Shown here: piece by piece, positions 1 to 8,541 of the stretch
Layout of the letters: every line of letters starts with the position of its first letter
How positions within the stretch are numbered: position 1 is the first letter of the stretch
DNA from: a bacterium
Lineage (GTDB): Bacteria; Chloroflexota; Dormibacteria; Aeolococcales; Bog-877
DNA length: 35,821 nt
Assembly (NCBI GenBank): GCA_021827985.1
Contig: JAKATL010000027.1
Span: 1-35,821, forward strand
Reading direction: 5' to 3'
Translations under genes and position numbers: made by a program
Notes under the pieces: generated by a model
What the model saw: only the letters and a program-made list of their open reading frames with translations
What the model was told of the DNA's origin: nothing
Databases searched by the model: none

Positions 1-45
1 GTTGGGCTGGAGGGCAAAGCGCAACGCCTGGCGGACCATGGCCAT
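1..45 (-). CDS. tnpB: IS607-type TnpB, N-terminal fragment (runs off window)
   Basis: Fifteen codons are visible before the window edge: an ATG that overlaps the tnpA stop (TGATG), then a second in-frame ATG, then VRQALRFAL, which resembles the N-terminus of TnpB proteins of IS607/IS605 elements. TnpB is the RNA-guided nuclease ancestor of Cas12. Position directly after tnpA on the same strand, with a one-base overlap, fits the standard IS607 tnpA-tnpB order. The rest of the gene and any right-end guide RNA lie outside the window, so integrity cannot be judged. Confidence 0.6.
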   Translation of the reverse strand, partial: MAMVRQALRFALQPN

Positions 46-620
46 CAGGAAGCCTCCACCGGCCGCTCCGCGCAGCGCAGCGCCCGCTGCGCTCTGGTGC
101 GGGCGGAACGCCGCCCGTACAGCCGGGCGCAGAGGCTGGTGAGCACATAGGTCATGTCCCGGACCAGGTCGTCCTCAACCTCGGTGGGGTCCACCACCAG
201 GAGCCGCCTGCCGGCTCCCAGCAGAGCTGCCTCTATGTACTCTGAGCCCAGCCGAGCCAACCGGTCCCGATGCTCGACCACGATGGTGCCCACCCGGCCG
301 TCCGCCAGCAGCCGGCGCAGCTTGGGCCGGGCGCCATTCATACCCGAGCCAACCTCAGCAACCGTCAGGTCCACGGCGAGGTCGTGGTTGACCGCCCACT
401 CCACCAGCCGACCCAACTGCCGCTCCAGCTCCTGGCGCTGGTCATGCGACGAGACCCTCGCGTACAGCGCCACCTGGCCGGCCTGAGGGGTGGGCTCCTC
501 GACCAGGATGGTGCCGGACGGAAGGCGGCGGGCTGGGACCGGCAGGTTGCCGGCCTCGAACCACCTCTGGGCGGTGCGGGGGTGAATGTGCTGCTGGCGC
601 GCCCACTCACTGATCTTCAC
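45..620 (-). CDS. tnpA: IS607-family serine recombinase (TnpA)
   Basis: The 191-aa protein has the IS607 TnpA layout: an N-terminal MerR-like helix-turn-helix (about residues 1-45) followed by a small serine-recombinase domain. The catalytic serine lies in YARVSS (S57), and the conserved DRLARLG segment follows further on. TnpA cuts and rejoins DNA through a phosphoserine link and moves the element with little target specificity. The start is GTG with a GAAGGG sequence just upstream. Length and motifs look intact, so this copy could be active, unlike the broken copy at the other end of the window. It is followed at once by tnpB. Confidence 0.9.
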   Translation of the reverse strand: MKISEWARQQHIHPRTAQRWFEAGNLPVPARRLPSGTILVEEPTPQAGQVALYARVSSHDQRQELERQLGRLVEWAVNHDLAVDLTVAEVGSGMNGARPKLRRLLADGRVGTIVVEHRDRLARLGSEYIEAALLGAGRRLLVVDPTEVEDDLVRDMTYVLTSLCARLYGRRSARTRAQRALRCAERPVEAS

Positions 621-636
621 CCCTTCACCATACGCC

Positions 637-666
637 TGCTTACGCCTATTTGTACGGCTATGTCAA
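637..666 (-). promoter_or_regulatory. Probable tnpA promoter
   Basis: On the minus strand a perfect TTGACA (666-661) is followed after 18 nt by TAAGCA (642-637), a short distance before the tnpA GTG. Two TACGCC direct repeats 10 bp apart (631-636, 641-646) sit in the same stretch and could be TnpA-binding sites near the element end. The exact end of the IS is not resolved. Confidence 0.5.
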
Positions 667-928
667 CCTCGCCGTGAACTGCTCATGTACCCTCGGTACC
701 GGGATCGCCACCGAGCCCAATCTGGCACCGCTACTGGCGGTGCTCCTGCTCGCCGCACGCCTGAACCGGTCCGGCAACCGGGCCCATCCTCGGCCCGTGC
801 CCGCATCGGTGCGCCGGCTAGCGGTCCTGGGACCGGCCGCCCTGGCGGTGGGTGCCGCGGTGGGGGTCGCCTACTTGCCCATGAGCCACCCACCGGCTCC
901 GGCGTCCTCCGTCCGGTCCCAGGGCTGA
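650..928 (+). pseudogene. Possible remnant of a small membrane protein cut by the IS607 element
   Basis: An open frame runs from the edge of the IS607 element to a TGA at 926-928. Its second half contains two hydrophobic stretches (LAPLLAVLLLAARL and LGPAALAVGAAVGVAYL) separated by a basic segment, as in a small membrane protein. No ribosome binding site or family is recognised, and the first codons belong to the IS end region. It may be the 3' end of a gene interrupted by the element, or chance. Confidence 0.2.
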
Positions 929-938
929 CGTTCGGGCT

Positions 939-944
939 TACACT
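939..944 (+). promoter_or_regulatory. -10 box of a leaderless promoter
   Basis: TACACT ends 6 nt before the GTG at 951, leaving no room for a Shine-Dalgarno sequence. This matches a pattern repeated across the window. No good -35 is seen. Confidence 0.45.
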
Positions 945-950
945 GCCAGC

Positions 951-1367
951 GTGGGGACCAGACCTGTGCGCATCCTCACCGCCAAGGTGGGGCTGGATGG
1001 TCATGACCGTGGGGTCAAGGTGATCTCTCGCGCCCTTCGTGACGCCGGGGTGGAGGTGATCTACACGGGCCTGCACCAGACTCCGGCACAGGTGGTCGAG
1101 GCGGCGATCCAGGAGGACGTCGACGGGATCGGGATCTCGCTTCTGTCCGGGGCGCATATGACGCTCTTCCCCGAGGTGCTGCGCCTCCTCCGGGAGCGTG
1201 ACGCCGAGGACATCGTGGTCTTTGGCGGGGGGATCGTGCCGCCCGGGGATGTGGCCGCCCTACGAGAGCTCGGGGTCGACGAGGTGTTCACCCCCGGCAC
1301 CAGCATCCAGTCCATCGTGGAGTACGTTCAGCGCCGCTTCGGCAAGGTGGGCGTCGAGGCCGGCTGA
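951..1367 (+). CDS. Cobalamin-binding subunit of a methylmalonyl-CoA-type mutase
   Basis: This 138-aa protein is a stand-alone B12-binding domain. The DxHxxG signature is present (DGHDRG, residues 16-21; H18 would be the lower cobalt ligand), followed by the SLLSG and GGG motifs that hold the nucleotide tail of the cofactor. Stand-alone proteins of this kind are the small subunits of two-subunit acyl-CoA mutases (methylmalonyl-CoA, isobutyryl-CoA and relatives). The large catalytic subunit is not in the window; the upstream side is broken by the IS607 element. GTG at 951 is chosen because a TACACT -10 box sits 6 nt before it; GTG at 966 is an alternative. Which acyl-CoA is used cannot be told from this subunit. 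Confidence 0.9.
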   Translation: MGTRPVRILTAKVGLDGHDRGVKVISRALRDAGVEVIYTGLHQTPAQVVEAAIQEDVDGIGISLLSGAHMTLFPEVLRLLRERDAEDIVVFGGGIVPPGDVAALRELGVDEVFTPGTSIQSIVEYVQRRFGKVGVEAG

Positions 1368-1378
1368 GCCGGAGTTGC

Positions 1379-1411
1379 TAAGATCGATTTTCGTGCCGGG
1401 TCAGTCCCGGC
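1379..1411 (+). promoter_or_regulatory. Promoter -10 and leader hairpin of the L25 gene
   Basis: TAAGAT (1379-1384) lies about 66 nt before the L25 start. The leader contains a perfect 6-bp hairpin, GCCGGG (1395-1400) / CCCGGC (1406-1411) with a 5-nt loop. An RNA structure in front of a ribosomal protein gene may serve feedback control, but nothing here proves it. Confidence 0.35.
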
Positions 1412-1450
1412 GGCGCCTGGCCCGCCTCAATGGCCCCTGGGAGCTTCTTG

Positions 1451-2095
1451 ATGCCGCTCACAATTGACGTCGCCCAGCGCACCGTCGTGGGGCGTGGCGC
1501 GCACCGGCTGCGGCAGCAGGGGCTGGTCCCGGGAGTCGTCTACGGCCACCAGGTCGAGGCGCTGGCGGTGGAGGTCGGTGAGCGGGAGCTGGGTCGGGTC
1601 ACCCACGCCGCCGGGGCGAGCCACCTGATCCAGCTGAAGGTCAAGGGTGAGCGGCGCCAGCGTCCGGTGCTGATCCGCGAGGTGCAGCGTGAGCCGCGCA
1701 GCGGGCGCACCGTGCACGTCGACTTCTTTCAGGTGAACCTCAAGGAGAAGCTGGACGTGACGGTGCCGGTGGTGGTGAGCGGGGAGGCGCCGGCGGTGAA
1801 GCAGGTGGGCGGTGAGGTCCTGCAGGTGCTGCACCAACTGGCGGTGAACTGCCTGCCCGACTCGATCCCCGGCGAGATCACGGTGGACGTCTCTGGCTTG
1901 GCGGAGATCGATGACGCGGTCAGGATCTCGGACATCCGCCTCCCCGAGGGCGTCGAGCTCGCCGCCGGGGTGGACCCCGAGGAGATCCTGGTCAAGATCC
2001 AGCAGCCGCGGGTGGCTGCGGAGGAGCCGGAGGAGGCTCCGGCCGGCGCGGAGGCTGCGGCGGCCGCGGAGGAGACGGCGCCGACGGAGGAGTAG
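1451..2095 (+). CDS. rplY: 50S ribosomal protein L25, general stress protein Ctc type
   Basis: The 214-aa protein has the two-domain Ctc/TL5 form of L25: an N-terminal 5S-rRNA-binding beta-barrel (LRQQGLVPGVVYG region, residues 20-32, then IQLKVKGE) and a C-terminal domain (VPVVVSGEAPAVKQVGG onward, including PEGVEL). The tail is rich in Ala and Glu, as is usual for this family. ATG at 1451 is preferred over an upstream in-frame ATG at 1430 because GGGAG precedes it at normal spacing and the product then starts with the conserved N-terminus (MPLTIDVAQR). The last 104 nt overlap the 3' end of the convergent rarA gene. Confidence 0.93.
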   Translation: MPLTIDVAQRTVVGRGAHRLRQQGLVPGVVYGHQVEALAVEVGERELGRVTHAAGASHLIQLKVKGERRQRPVLIREVQREPRSGRTVHVDFFQVNLKEKLDVTVPVVVSGEAPAVKQVGGEVLQVLHQLAVNCLPDSIPGEITVDVSGLAEIDDAVRISDIRLPEGVELAAGVDPEEILVKIQQPRVAAEEPEEAPAGAEAAAAAEETAPTEE

Positions 2096-3428
2096 GAGCA
2101 GGTCGTCTCCGCTCCCGGATCCTGGCCAGCCGCTCTCCCAGGGAGGACTCTGTCCCGTGCGGGGAGGGGCGGTAGTAGGTGCGGCCCTCCATACCCTCTG
2201 GCAGGTGCTGGTGGCTCACCAGCCCCTCCGGGTCATCGTGGGCGTACTCGTAACCCCGGCCGAACCCCAGCTCCCGATCTCTGCGCGTCACGGCATTGCG
2301 AAGGTGGATCGGCACCGGCAGGCCGAGGCTGTCCGCCACGTCGGCCGCGGCCTCCGAGTACCCGCAGTACACCGAGTTGCTCTTGGGGGCCAGGGACAGG
2401 TAGAGGGTGGCCTCGGCCAGCGGCAGCCGGCACTCGGGCATGCCCACCACCTGCGCCGCCTGGTAGGCAGCGACCGCGATGGAGAGGGCGGAGGGATCGG
2501 CCAGCCCGATGTCCTCGGCGGCCAGAATGACCAGCCTCCGGGCCGGCACCCGGGGGTCCTCGCCACCCTCCAGGAGCCGGGCCAGCCAGTAGAGCCCGGC
2601 GTCGGGGTCGCTGCCGCGAACCGACTTGATCAGAGCTGAGAGGATCTGGAAGTGGAGGTCTCCGGCGCGATCGTGGACCAGGTGGGGGTGGGCCAGCGCC
2701 CGTTCGGCGCGCACCCTATCGATCTCCGCCTCAGGGGGGAGCCCGGCCGCCGCCTGTTCCAGGCAGTTGAGCAGCGTGCGTGCGTCCCCGCCGCAGCCGA
2801 GGGCTAGCGCCTGGGCTGCCTCGGGGGCCACAGTGAGCCTGCGGTCCCCCAGCCCCCGGGGGTCAGACATCGCCCGGCGCACCAGCTCCAGCAGCTCCGC
2901 CTCGCCCAGCGGGGCCAGCTCCCAGATCAGCACCCTGGACAGGAGCGCCGACGTCAGCTGGAAACTGGGATTCTCGGTGGTGGCGCCGATCAGGGTGATG
3001 AGCCCACTCTCCACGTGGGGGAGCAGGGCGTCCTGCTGGGTCCGGCTGAAGTGATGGATCTCGTCCAGGAACAGAACGGTGCCTCCGCCCCGCCCCCTGA
3101 GCCGCCGGGCTTCCTCCACCACCCGGCGGACATCCGCGACGCCGGCGCTCACCGCCGACATCCTCACCAGCCGGCAGTCGAGGCTGGCGGCAAGAAGGCT
3201 GGCGAGCGTCGTCTTGCCGGAGCCGGGCGGCCCCACCAGGATGACCGACGGGAGCCGGCCGAGCCGTGCCGCCTTCGCGACCGGTCCCTCCTCTCCGAGG
3301 AGAGCCTCCTGCCCCAGCACCTCCTGGAAGGTCCTGGGACGCATCCGGAAGGCCAGGGGCGCCTCGTCGCCCGCGGTCTCCGGTGCGGCCGCCTCGTCCG
3401 GTGCCTCGTCGGGGAAGAGCTCGCCCAT
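1992..3428 (-). CDS. rarA: Replication-associated recombination protein A (AAA+ ATPase RarA/MgsA)
   Basis: The 478-aa protein is a RarA/MgsA/WRNIP1-family clamp-loader-like ATPase that acts at stalled replication forks. Walker A is GPPGSGKTT (residues 66-74), Walker B is LFLDEIHHF (D122, E123), and sensor 1 is GATTEN. The C-terminal MgsA domain is recognisable ([57 protein letters not shown]). ATG at 3428 is chosen because the open frame above it has no family similarity and CAAGAT (3440-3435) lies 6 nt upstream, the leaderless spacing seen elsewhere here. After the conserved domain the protein ends in a roughly 35-residue Pro/Ala-rich tail that is read from the complement of the L25 tail; that tail may have no function. 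Confidence 0.92.
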   Translation of the reverse strand: MGELFPDEAPDEAAAPETAGDEAPLAFRMRPRTFQEVLGQEALLGEEGPVAKAARLGRLPSVILVGPPGSGKTTLASLLAASLDCRLVRMSAVSAGVADVRRVVEEARRLRGRGGGTVLFLDEIHHFSRTQQDALLPHVESGLITLIGATTENPSFQLTSALLSRVLIWELAPLGEAELLELVRRAMSDPRGLGDRRLTVAPEAAQALALGCGGDARTLLNCLEQAAAGLPPEAEIDRVRAERALAHPHLVHDRAGDLHFQILSALIKSVRGSDPDAGLYWLARLLEGGEDPRVPARRLVILAAEDIGLADPSALSIAVAAYQAAQVVGMPECRLPLAEATLYLSLAPKSNSVYCGYSEAAADVADSLGLPVPIHLRNAVTRRDRELGFGRGYEYAHDDPEGLVSHQHLPEGMEGRTYYRPSPHGTESSLGERLARIRERRRPAPTPPSAPSPPRPPQPPRRPEPPPAPPQPPAAAGS

Positions 3429-3555
3429 GGCAACATCTTGGGGGAGCCGGGCCGCCCCGGGTTGGCCGCCCTCGGTCGAGGGTTTTTTCGGGTCCGCGCG
3501 AGGGCGGCGATAAGGCATCCTGGACAGGGCAGATCCGTGCCACGGAGGACAGCTT

Positions 3556-5205
3556 GTGGACGACTCAAGGCGCACCGGAGCGGAGCTGGCGGCGGAGGCC
3601 ATCGCCAAGTGCGGGGGAGACACCCTCTTCACCCTTCCCGGCAGCCACATCGCCAAGATCCTGGACCACGCCCGTGGCCTCGGGATCCGGGTGGTCAACG
3701 TGCGCCATGAGGAGAACGCGGTGATGATGGCCGAGGGGATGGCACTGGCCACGGGACGCCCGGGGTTCGCGGCCGTGACCGCTGGCCCCGGGCTGGCCAA
3801 CGCCATGGCCGGGATCGCCGAGGCAAACCTCGCCGGTGCCCCGGTGGTGGTTCTGGCCGGCCGCACGGCCGTCGCCCGGCGGGGCATCGGAGCGGTCCAG
3901 GACCTCGACCAGCTGGCCATGGTCCGGCCGGTGACCAAGTGGGCCGCCGAGTGCCTGGAGCCGGGGCGGATACCGGAATACCTCGCGGAGGCGGTGCGCC
4001 GCTCCTCCTGGGGCGACCCCGGGGTCGCCTATCTGGAGATCCCCGAGGACGTCCTGCACCAGCTGGGCGAGGGATCAGCGGTGTGGGTGCCCGAGGCGCC
4101 CCGGTCGGTCCCCTCACCCGCCGATCTGGAGCGCGCCCTGCAGTTGCTCAAGGGGGCCGAGCGGCCCCTGATCCTCGCCGGCTCCGGAGCGTTCTTCTCC
4201 GGGGCGGGGGAGGCCCTGCGGCGCTTCATGGAGAGGACCGGCATCCCGCTCACCACCACCTCAGGTGCGCGCGGGCTGGTGGACGACAGCCACCCGCTCT
4301 GCCTGGGCACGCTGGTGCACGGCGGGGCGGCGCTGGTCGGTGCCTCCCTGGCCCTGATTCTGGGGTCGCGCTTCAACGCCAACCTGATGTACGGGAGGGT
4401 CCCGCTCTTCGGCGAGGAGCAGTCAGTGGTCCAGCTGGACCTGCGTCCCGAGCACCTCGGGGGGTCCCGGTCCCCCCAGCTGGGGCTGAGCGGGGACGTG
4501 GCCGCCACCCTGGACCTGCTCAGCGAGAGGTGGGATGGGAGCCCCGAACGGTGGTCCGAGTGGGTGACGCAGGCCCGTTCCGCGGCCGAGGCGAGCTGGG
4601 AGATGTGGTCCGAGGAGGCTTCCGCACCGGCCCAGCCCCTTCATCCGGGCTGGTTGGCAAGGGAGGCCGCCAGGATCTTCGACCAACTCCCCGAGCCTGG
4701 CACCTGGATCTCCGATGGGGGTGACAGCGTCCCCTGGGGCATCGCCTTCTCGCGCGCCCACTTCCCTGGCTCCAACATGCTGATCGGATCCGCCCTGGGC
4801 ACCCTGGGGGTAGGACTGCCGTTCGCCATCGGCGCGGGCCTGGCCCGGCCCCGGCGGCCTTTGCTCCTCTTCAGCGGGGATGGGGCGTTCGGCTTCTCGG
4901 CCATGGAGCTGCAGACCGCGGTCAATCACGGAGTGGGGCTGGTCGTGGTGGTGGTCAATAACGGTGTCTGGCGCGGCCCGGGCACGGCCCCGTCCCAGGT
5001 TGGCCGAGAGGTGGACCATGCGGCTCTGGCCCGCGCGCTGGGGGGCTGGGGGGCGCGCGCCGAGGACCAGGAGACGTTCCTCAGAGTCCTCCCCCAGGCC
5101 TTGGAGATGGCCCGCGACGGGATTCCCTGCGTGGTGGACGCCCGCGCGGACGGCAGAGTCGTAAGCAACCTGCTTCGCAGCCTGGACGATCTGGGGCTGA
5201 TGTAG
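3556..5205 (+). CDS. Thiamine-diphosphate-dependent enzyme, acetolactate synthase / 2-hydroxyacyl-CoA lyase family
   Basis: The 549-aa protein has the three-domain ThDP fold: an N-terminal pyrimidine-binding domain with the activating glutamate in RHEEN (E52), a central domain, and a C-terminal diphosphate-binding domain with GDGAFGFSAME (GDG 441-443) ending in VVNNG. The GFSAME stretch resembles oxalyl-CoA decarboxylase and 2-hydroxyacyl-CoA lyase more than anabolic acetolactate synthase, and no regulatory subunit gene follows, so a catabolic lyase or decarboxylase is more likely than branched-chain amino acid synthesis. That is inference; the substrate is open. The GTG start has a perfect GGAGGA 6 nt upstream (3544-3549). 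It ends 10 nt from the end of the convergent c-di-GMP gene. Confidence 0.85.
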   Translation: MDDSRRTGAELAAEAIAKCGGDTLFTLPGSHIAKILDHARGLGIRVVNVRHEENAVMMAEGMALATGRPGFAAVTAGPGLANAMAGIAEANLAGAPVVVLAGRTAVARRGIGAVQDLDQLAMVRPVTKWAAECLEPGRIPEYLAEAVRRSSWGDPGVAYLEIPEDVLHQLGEGSAVWVPEAPRSVPSPADLERALQLLKGAERPLILAGSGAFFSGAGEALRRFMERTGIPLTTTSGARGLVDDSHPLCLGTLVHGGAALVGASLALILGSRFNANLMYGRVPLFGEEQSVVQLDLRPEHLGGSRSPQLGLSGDVAATLDLLSERWDGSPERWSEWVTQARSAAEASWEMWSEEASAPAQPLHPGWLAREAARIFDQLPEPGTWISDGGDSVPWGIAFSRAHFPGSNMLIGSALGTLGVGLPFAIGAGLARPRRPLLLFSGDGAFGFSAMELQTAVNHGVGLVVVVVNNGVWRGPGTAPSQVGREVDHAALARALGGWGARAEDQETFLRVLPQALEMARDGIPCVVDARADGRVVSNLLRSLDDLGLM

Positions 5206-5215
5206 GGGGCGCCTC

Positions 5216-8200
5216 TCAGCGGGCGGCACCCTCGATGACGGTGCCGCCGCCGCCACCTGCCGGCCAGTGGACGCCTGCCGAGGACTCCTGCCGCCAGAGC
5301 TGCCTGAACTCGGCTTCCGAGACAGGCGGCGACAGCAGGAAGCCCTGGGCCACGTCACACCCCATCTGGAGCAGACGGTCGAGCTGGGCCTGAGTCTCCA
5401 CGCCTTCAGCGGCGGCCTCCAGGCGCACGGCGTGCGCCAGCTGCACCAACCCGTCCACGAGGGCCCGGTCGCGCCAGCTCCCCTCCAGGCCGGCGACGAA
5501 CCCCTTGTCGATCTTGAGCTGGCGCAGGTGGAAGCGCTGCAGGTGCGACACCGACGAGTAGCCCGTGCCGAAGTCATCCACGGCCAGATGGACTCCCATC
5601 CGGGCCAGTTCTCGAAGCGCCGAAGAGGCCGCCCCCGAGTCCGCGAGCACCGCTGTCTCGGTGATCTCCAGGGTGAGGCGGGTGGGCTCCAGCCCGCTGT
5701 CCTCCAGGGCCGACTGGACCCGGTCCACGACGGAGGGGTCCAGCAGCTGTCGGGGTGAGAGGTTGACGGAGATCTCGGGGCCGTCGTGGCGGCGCCCGAC
5801 CCACTCGGCGGCAGACCGGCATGCCTCCCGGAGCACGAACTCTCCGATCTCCACGATCGCTCCGGTCTCCTCGGCCAGGGGGATGAAGTCCCCCGGGGCG
5901 ACTGGGCCACGCTCCGGGTGCTGCCAGCGCACCAGCGCCTCCGCGCCCCGGATTCGGCCGGACTTGAGACAGAAGATGGGCTGGTAGTGGACGGCGAACT
6001 CGCGCCGGCTGAGGGCGCGCCGCAGGTCGGATTCCACCTGCACCCGGTCACCGAAGCTGGCCCCCATCTCGGGGATGAACGCGACCACCGCCCCACCGCC
6101 CTCGGCCTTGGCCTGGTACATGGCGATGTCCGCCTCCTGGAGGAGTTCCTCCGGCTGGGCTTCTGGGTCCGCTGTGGTGGTCAAGCCCAGGCTGGCGGTG
6201 ACCACCAGGTCGCTTGGCCCGGCACGCATCGGCACCGCCAGCTCCGAGAGGATCCGGCGTGCCACCCCCAGCGCCACCGCCTCAGACTCTACGTCCTCCG
6301 CCACCACAACGAACTCGTCTCCCCCGAGCCGGGCGACTGTGTCACTGGGGCGCAGCAGCCGGCTCAGGCGGGCGGCCACCTGCCGCAGGACCTCGTCTCC
6401 CACCCGGTGCCCCAGGCTGTCGTTGATCACCTTGAAGCGGTCCAGGTCGAGAAAGAGGAGCGCGGTCCGGCCACCGTCCCGCCGCAGCCGGGCCAGGCTC
6501 ATGCGGACCCGCTCCACCAGGAGCCCGCGGTTGGGGAGGCCAGTGAGGGAGTCGTGGAGGGCCAGCCGCTGCAGCTGGTCCTCGGAGTGCTGCCGCTGGA
6601 CCGCCGCGCCCAGAAGGTGGGCCACGCCCTGGAGGAAGTTCAGGTCGTCCTGGGAGAACTCCTTGAGCTCCTGGGAGTGTGCCGCCAGCACTCCGTAGGG
6701 CCCCTCCTCGCTCCCGGATGGGACCGCCACCGCCACCGTGGAACGCACCCGGTACCTGGAGACCAGGACCTCGGACTGAAAGCGACGCTCTAAAGCCAGC
6801 TCCCTGGAGAGCACCGGCCCGGGACTTCGGAAGGCATACCCGGCCTGGGACCGCGGGCCCGCCGGGACCGTGGCCACCCCCATCCGGTCCGGCGCCCAGC
6901 CCAACCCGGCCACCAGACGGAAGCAGCCGCGGCCCGGCTGCCAGCGCATCACCGACACCAGGCTCACCGCCAGATGCTCCGCCACCAGTTCGCAACTGCG
7001 CTGCAGGAGTTGATCCAGGTCGCGGCCGCTGAGCGCCTCACGCCCCAGCTCCGCCACCGCCGCCTGTTGCGCCGACCGGCGGGTGGCGGCGCGCTCGCCA
7101 TCGCGCTGGGCTGTGATGTTCTGCGCCTGCCAGGCCACCTGGGGCGATCCGCCGTCCCGTGACGGCATGGGCGTGGCCGAGGCCAGGAGGTGGATCACCG
7201 TGCCGGTCCGGCTGACGAGCCGGTGCTCCAGCCGGCGGATGCCCCGGCCAGGCGACCGTGCCAGCCGCTGTCGGGCCCGGTCTAGCAGGGGCCGGTCCTC
7301 GGTATACGTGAAGTCGGCCAGGCTGCGGCCGAGCAGGCTCGACTCCCGCATGCCCAGGAGCTGGCAGAAGGCGGGATTGGCCTGCAGGAGGGTCAGTTCC
7401 GGATCGAGCACGCAGGTCGCGACCCCGGTGTTCTGGATCACGTGATCCAGCCGCGTAAGCCGGTCCCGGAGGACCTCCGCCCGCCGCGCCGCCAGCAGGC
7501 GCTGGTCCAGGGCGCCCCAGGCGAAGGCGACGTTGTCGGCCAGCCGCTGCAGGAGGGACACCCGGTCGGAGCTGAAGAAGCCGGTCTCGGGGGCGTACAC
7601 CGCCATGAGTCCCCTGAGTTGCCCTTCCTCGACCAGCGGCAGCGCCCCTACCGCCTGAAAGCCCGCGTCCCGGGCCCGTGCCCTCCAGGGGAGGAAGTCG
7701 GGGTCTAGGCTCACGTCCTGGCACACGCTGGGCCGGAGGCTGCGCGCCGCCACGCCCACGGGACCATGGCCCTCCGGGGTGGCCTCTCGCGAGCTCACCC
7801 GGAGGCCTGCCAGATATCCCTGGTCCCCCCCGAAGGAGGTCCGCAGAGTGATCCACCCGTCCTCCCCCTCGGTGCCGACCCAGGCCATGTGCATGCCGCC
7901 CTGCTCCACCGCGATGCGGCAGGCGCTGCGCAGCAGCTCATCCACGGTGGTCGCCCGGAGCATGGCCTCATTACTGGCCGCGAGCGCCGCTCGGAGCCGG
8001 TCCATCTCCCTGAGCCGCTCACGGAGCCGGAGCTCCTGCCGGATGTCCTCCACCTCGGCCAGCACGGCTGCGGGCTCACCTGTGGCCGCTGGGAGGGCGG
8101 TCAACCGGACGCGCGCCCACACCTCCTCACCACTGGGGACGAGGTGGCGAACGGTGACGGCGGCTGACCCCGGCTGGGTGAGGGCCTGGTGCAGGGCAGC

Positions 8201-8479
8201 CGCGCCGGCGCTCTGGTCCTCAGGGTGGGTGAACTGGAGAAGGCTCGCTCCCACCACCTCCCCGGCGCCACGTTCTAGAAGTCGGCAGAAGGCGGGGTTG
8301 GCCTCCAGCACCAGCTGATCCTGGGAGATTACCGCCATAGGCCTCGCGGACTGGTCGAACAGGTGGCGGGAGGGCGGGCCCAGACGCGTGCCGGCGGCGT
8401 CATCCAAGCCCGCTCCGGGCGCGTGTCGGCGCGAGTGTTGCTTCACAGGCGGGCGGAGTCTAGCTCGCGCCACCTCCAT
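5216..8479 (-). CDS. PAS-GAF-PAS-GAF-GGDEF-EAL cyclic-di-GMP synthase/phosphodiesterase
   Basis: The 1087-aa soluble protein has no membrane segment. Approximate domains: PAS 40-150, GAF 175-325, PAS 340-460, GAF 475-635, GGDEF 640-800, EAL 825-1075. The cyclase half has an intact GGDEF (719-723) and an inhibitory I-site RPSD (710-713), five residues before it as expected. The phosphodiesterase half keeps its metal and catalytic signature: EAL (E847), the Asn in SVNLSP, LEITE, DDFGTG (968-973), KIDK and the late Glu in AEGVET. Both activities may therefore work, with the four sensor domains choosing between them. ATG at 8479 is chosen since the first PAS starts near residue 40; a GTG-type extension to 8554 would add 25 basic residues with no support. 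Confidence 0.9.
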   Translation of the reverse strand: MEVARARLRPPVKQHSRRHAPGAGLDDAAGTRLGPPSRHLFDQSARPMAVISQDQLVLEANPAFCRLLERGAGEVVGASLLQFTHPEDQSAGAAALHQALTQPGSAAVTVRHLVPSGEEVWARVRLTALPAATGEPAAVLAEVEDIRQELRLRERLREMDRLRAALAASNEAMLRATTVDELLRSACRIAVEQGGMHMAWVGTEGEDGWITLRTSFGGDQGYLAGLRVSSREATPEGHGPVGVAARSLRPSVCQDVSLDPDFLPWRARARDAGFQAVGALPLVEEGQLRGLMAVYAPETGFFSSDRVSLLQRLADNVAFAWGALDQRLLAARRAEVLRDRLTRLDHVIQNTGVATCVLDPELTLLQANPAFCQLLGMRESSLLGRSLADFTYTEDRPLLDRARQRLARSPGRGIRRLEHRLVSRTGTVIHLLASATPMPSRDGGSPQVAWQAQNITAQRDGERAATRRSAQQAAVAELGREALSGRDLDQLLQRSCELVAEHLAVSLVSVMRWQPGRGCFRLVAGLGWAPDRMGVATVPAGPRSQAGYAFRSPGPVLSRELALERRFQSEVLVSRYRVRSTVAVAVPSGSEEGPYGVLAAHSQELKEFSQDDLNFLQGVAHLLGAAVQRQHSEDQLQRLALHDSLTGLPNRGLLVERVRMSLARLRRDGGRTALLFLDLDRFKVINDSLGHRVGDEVLRQVAARLSRLLRPSDTVARLGGDEFVVVAEDVESEAVALGVARRILSELAVPMRAGPSDLVVTASLGLTTTADPEAQPEELLQEADIAMYQAKAEGGGAVVAFIPEMGASFGDRVQVESDLRRALSRREFAVHYQPIFCLKSGRIRGAEALVRWQHPERGPVAPGDFIPLAEETGAIVEIGEFVLREACRSAAEWVGRRHDGPEISVNLSPRQLLDPSVVDRVQSALEDSGLEPTRLTLEITETAVLADSGAASSALRELARMGVHLAVDDFGTGYSSVSHLQRFHLRQLKIDKGFVAGLEGSWRDRALVDGLVQLAHAVRLEAAAEGVETQAQLDRLLQMGCDVAQGFLLSPPVSEAEFRQLWRQESSAGVHWPAGGGGGTVIEGAAR

Positions 8480-8541
8480 TGACGGTGATGGCACGGTAGC
8501 GAGGGCGTGACATTGCCGCCTGTGTCCACGATCATGGCGGG

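Noticed and set aside
3429..3938. 170-residue N-terminal extension of RarA
   Set aside because: It overlaps the divergent ThDP gene, has no family similarity, and the normal RarA start at 3428 has its own -10 box.
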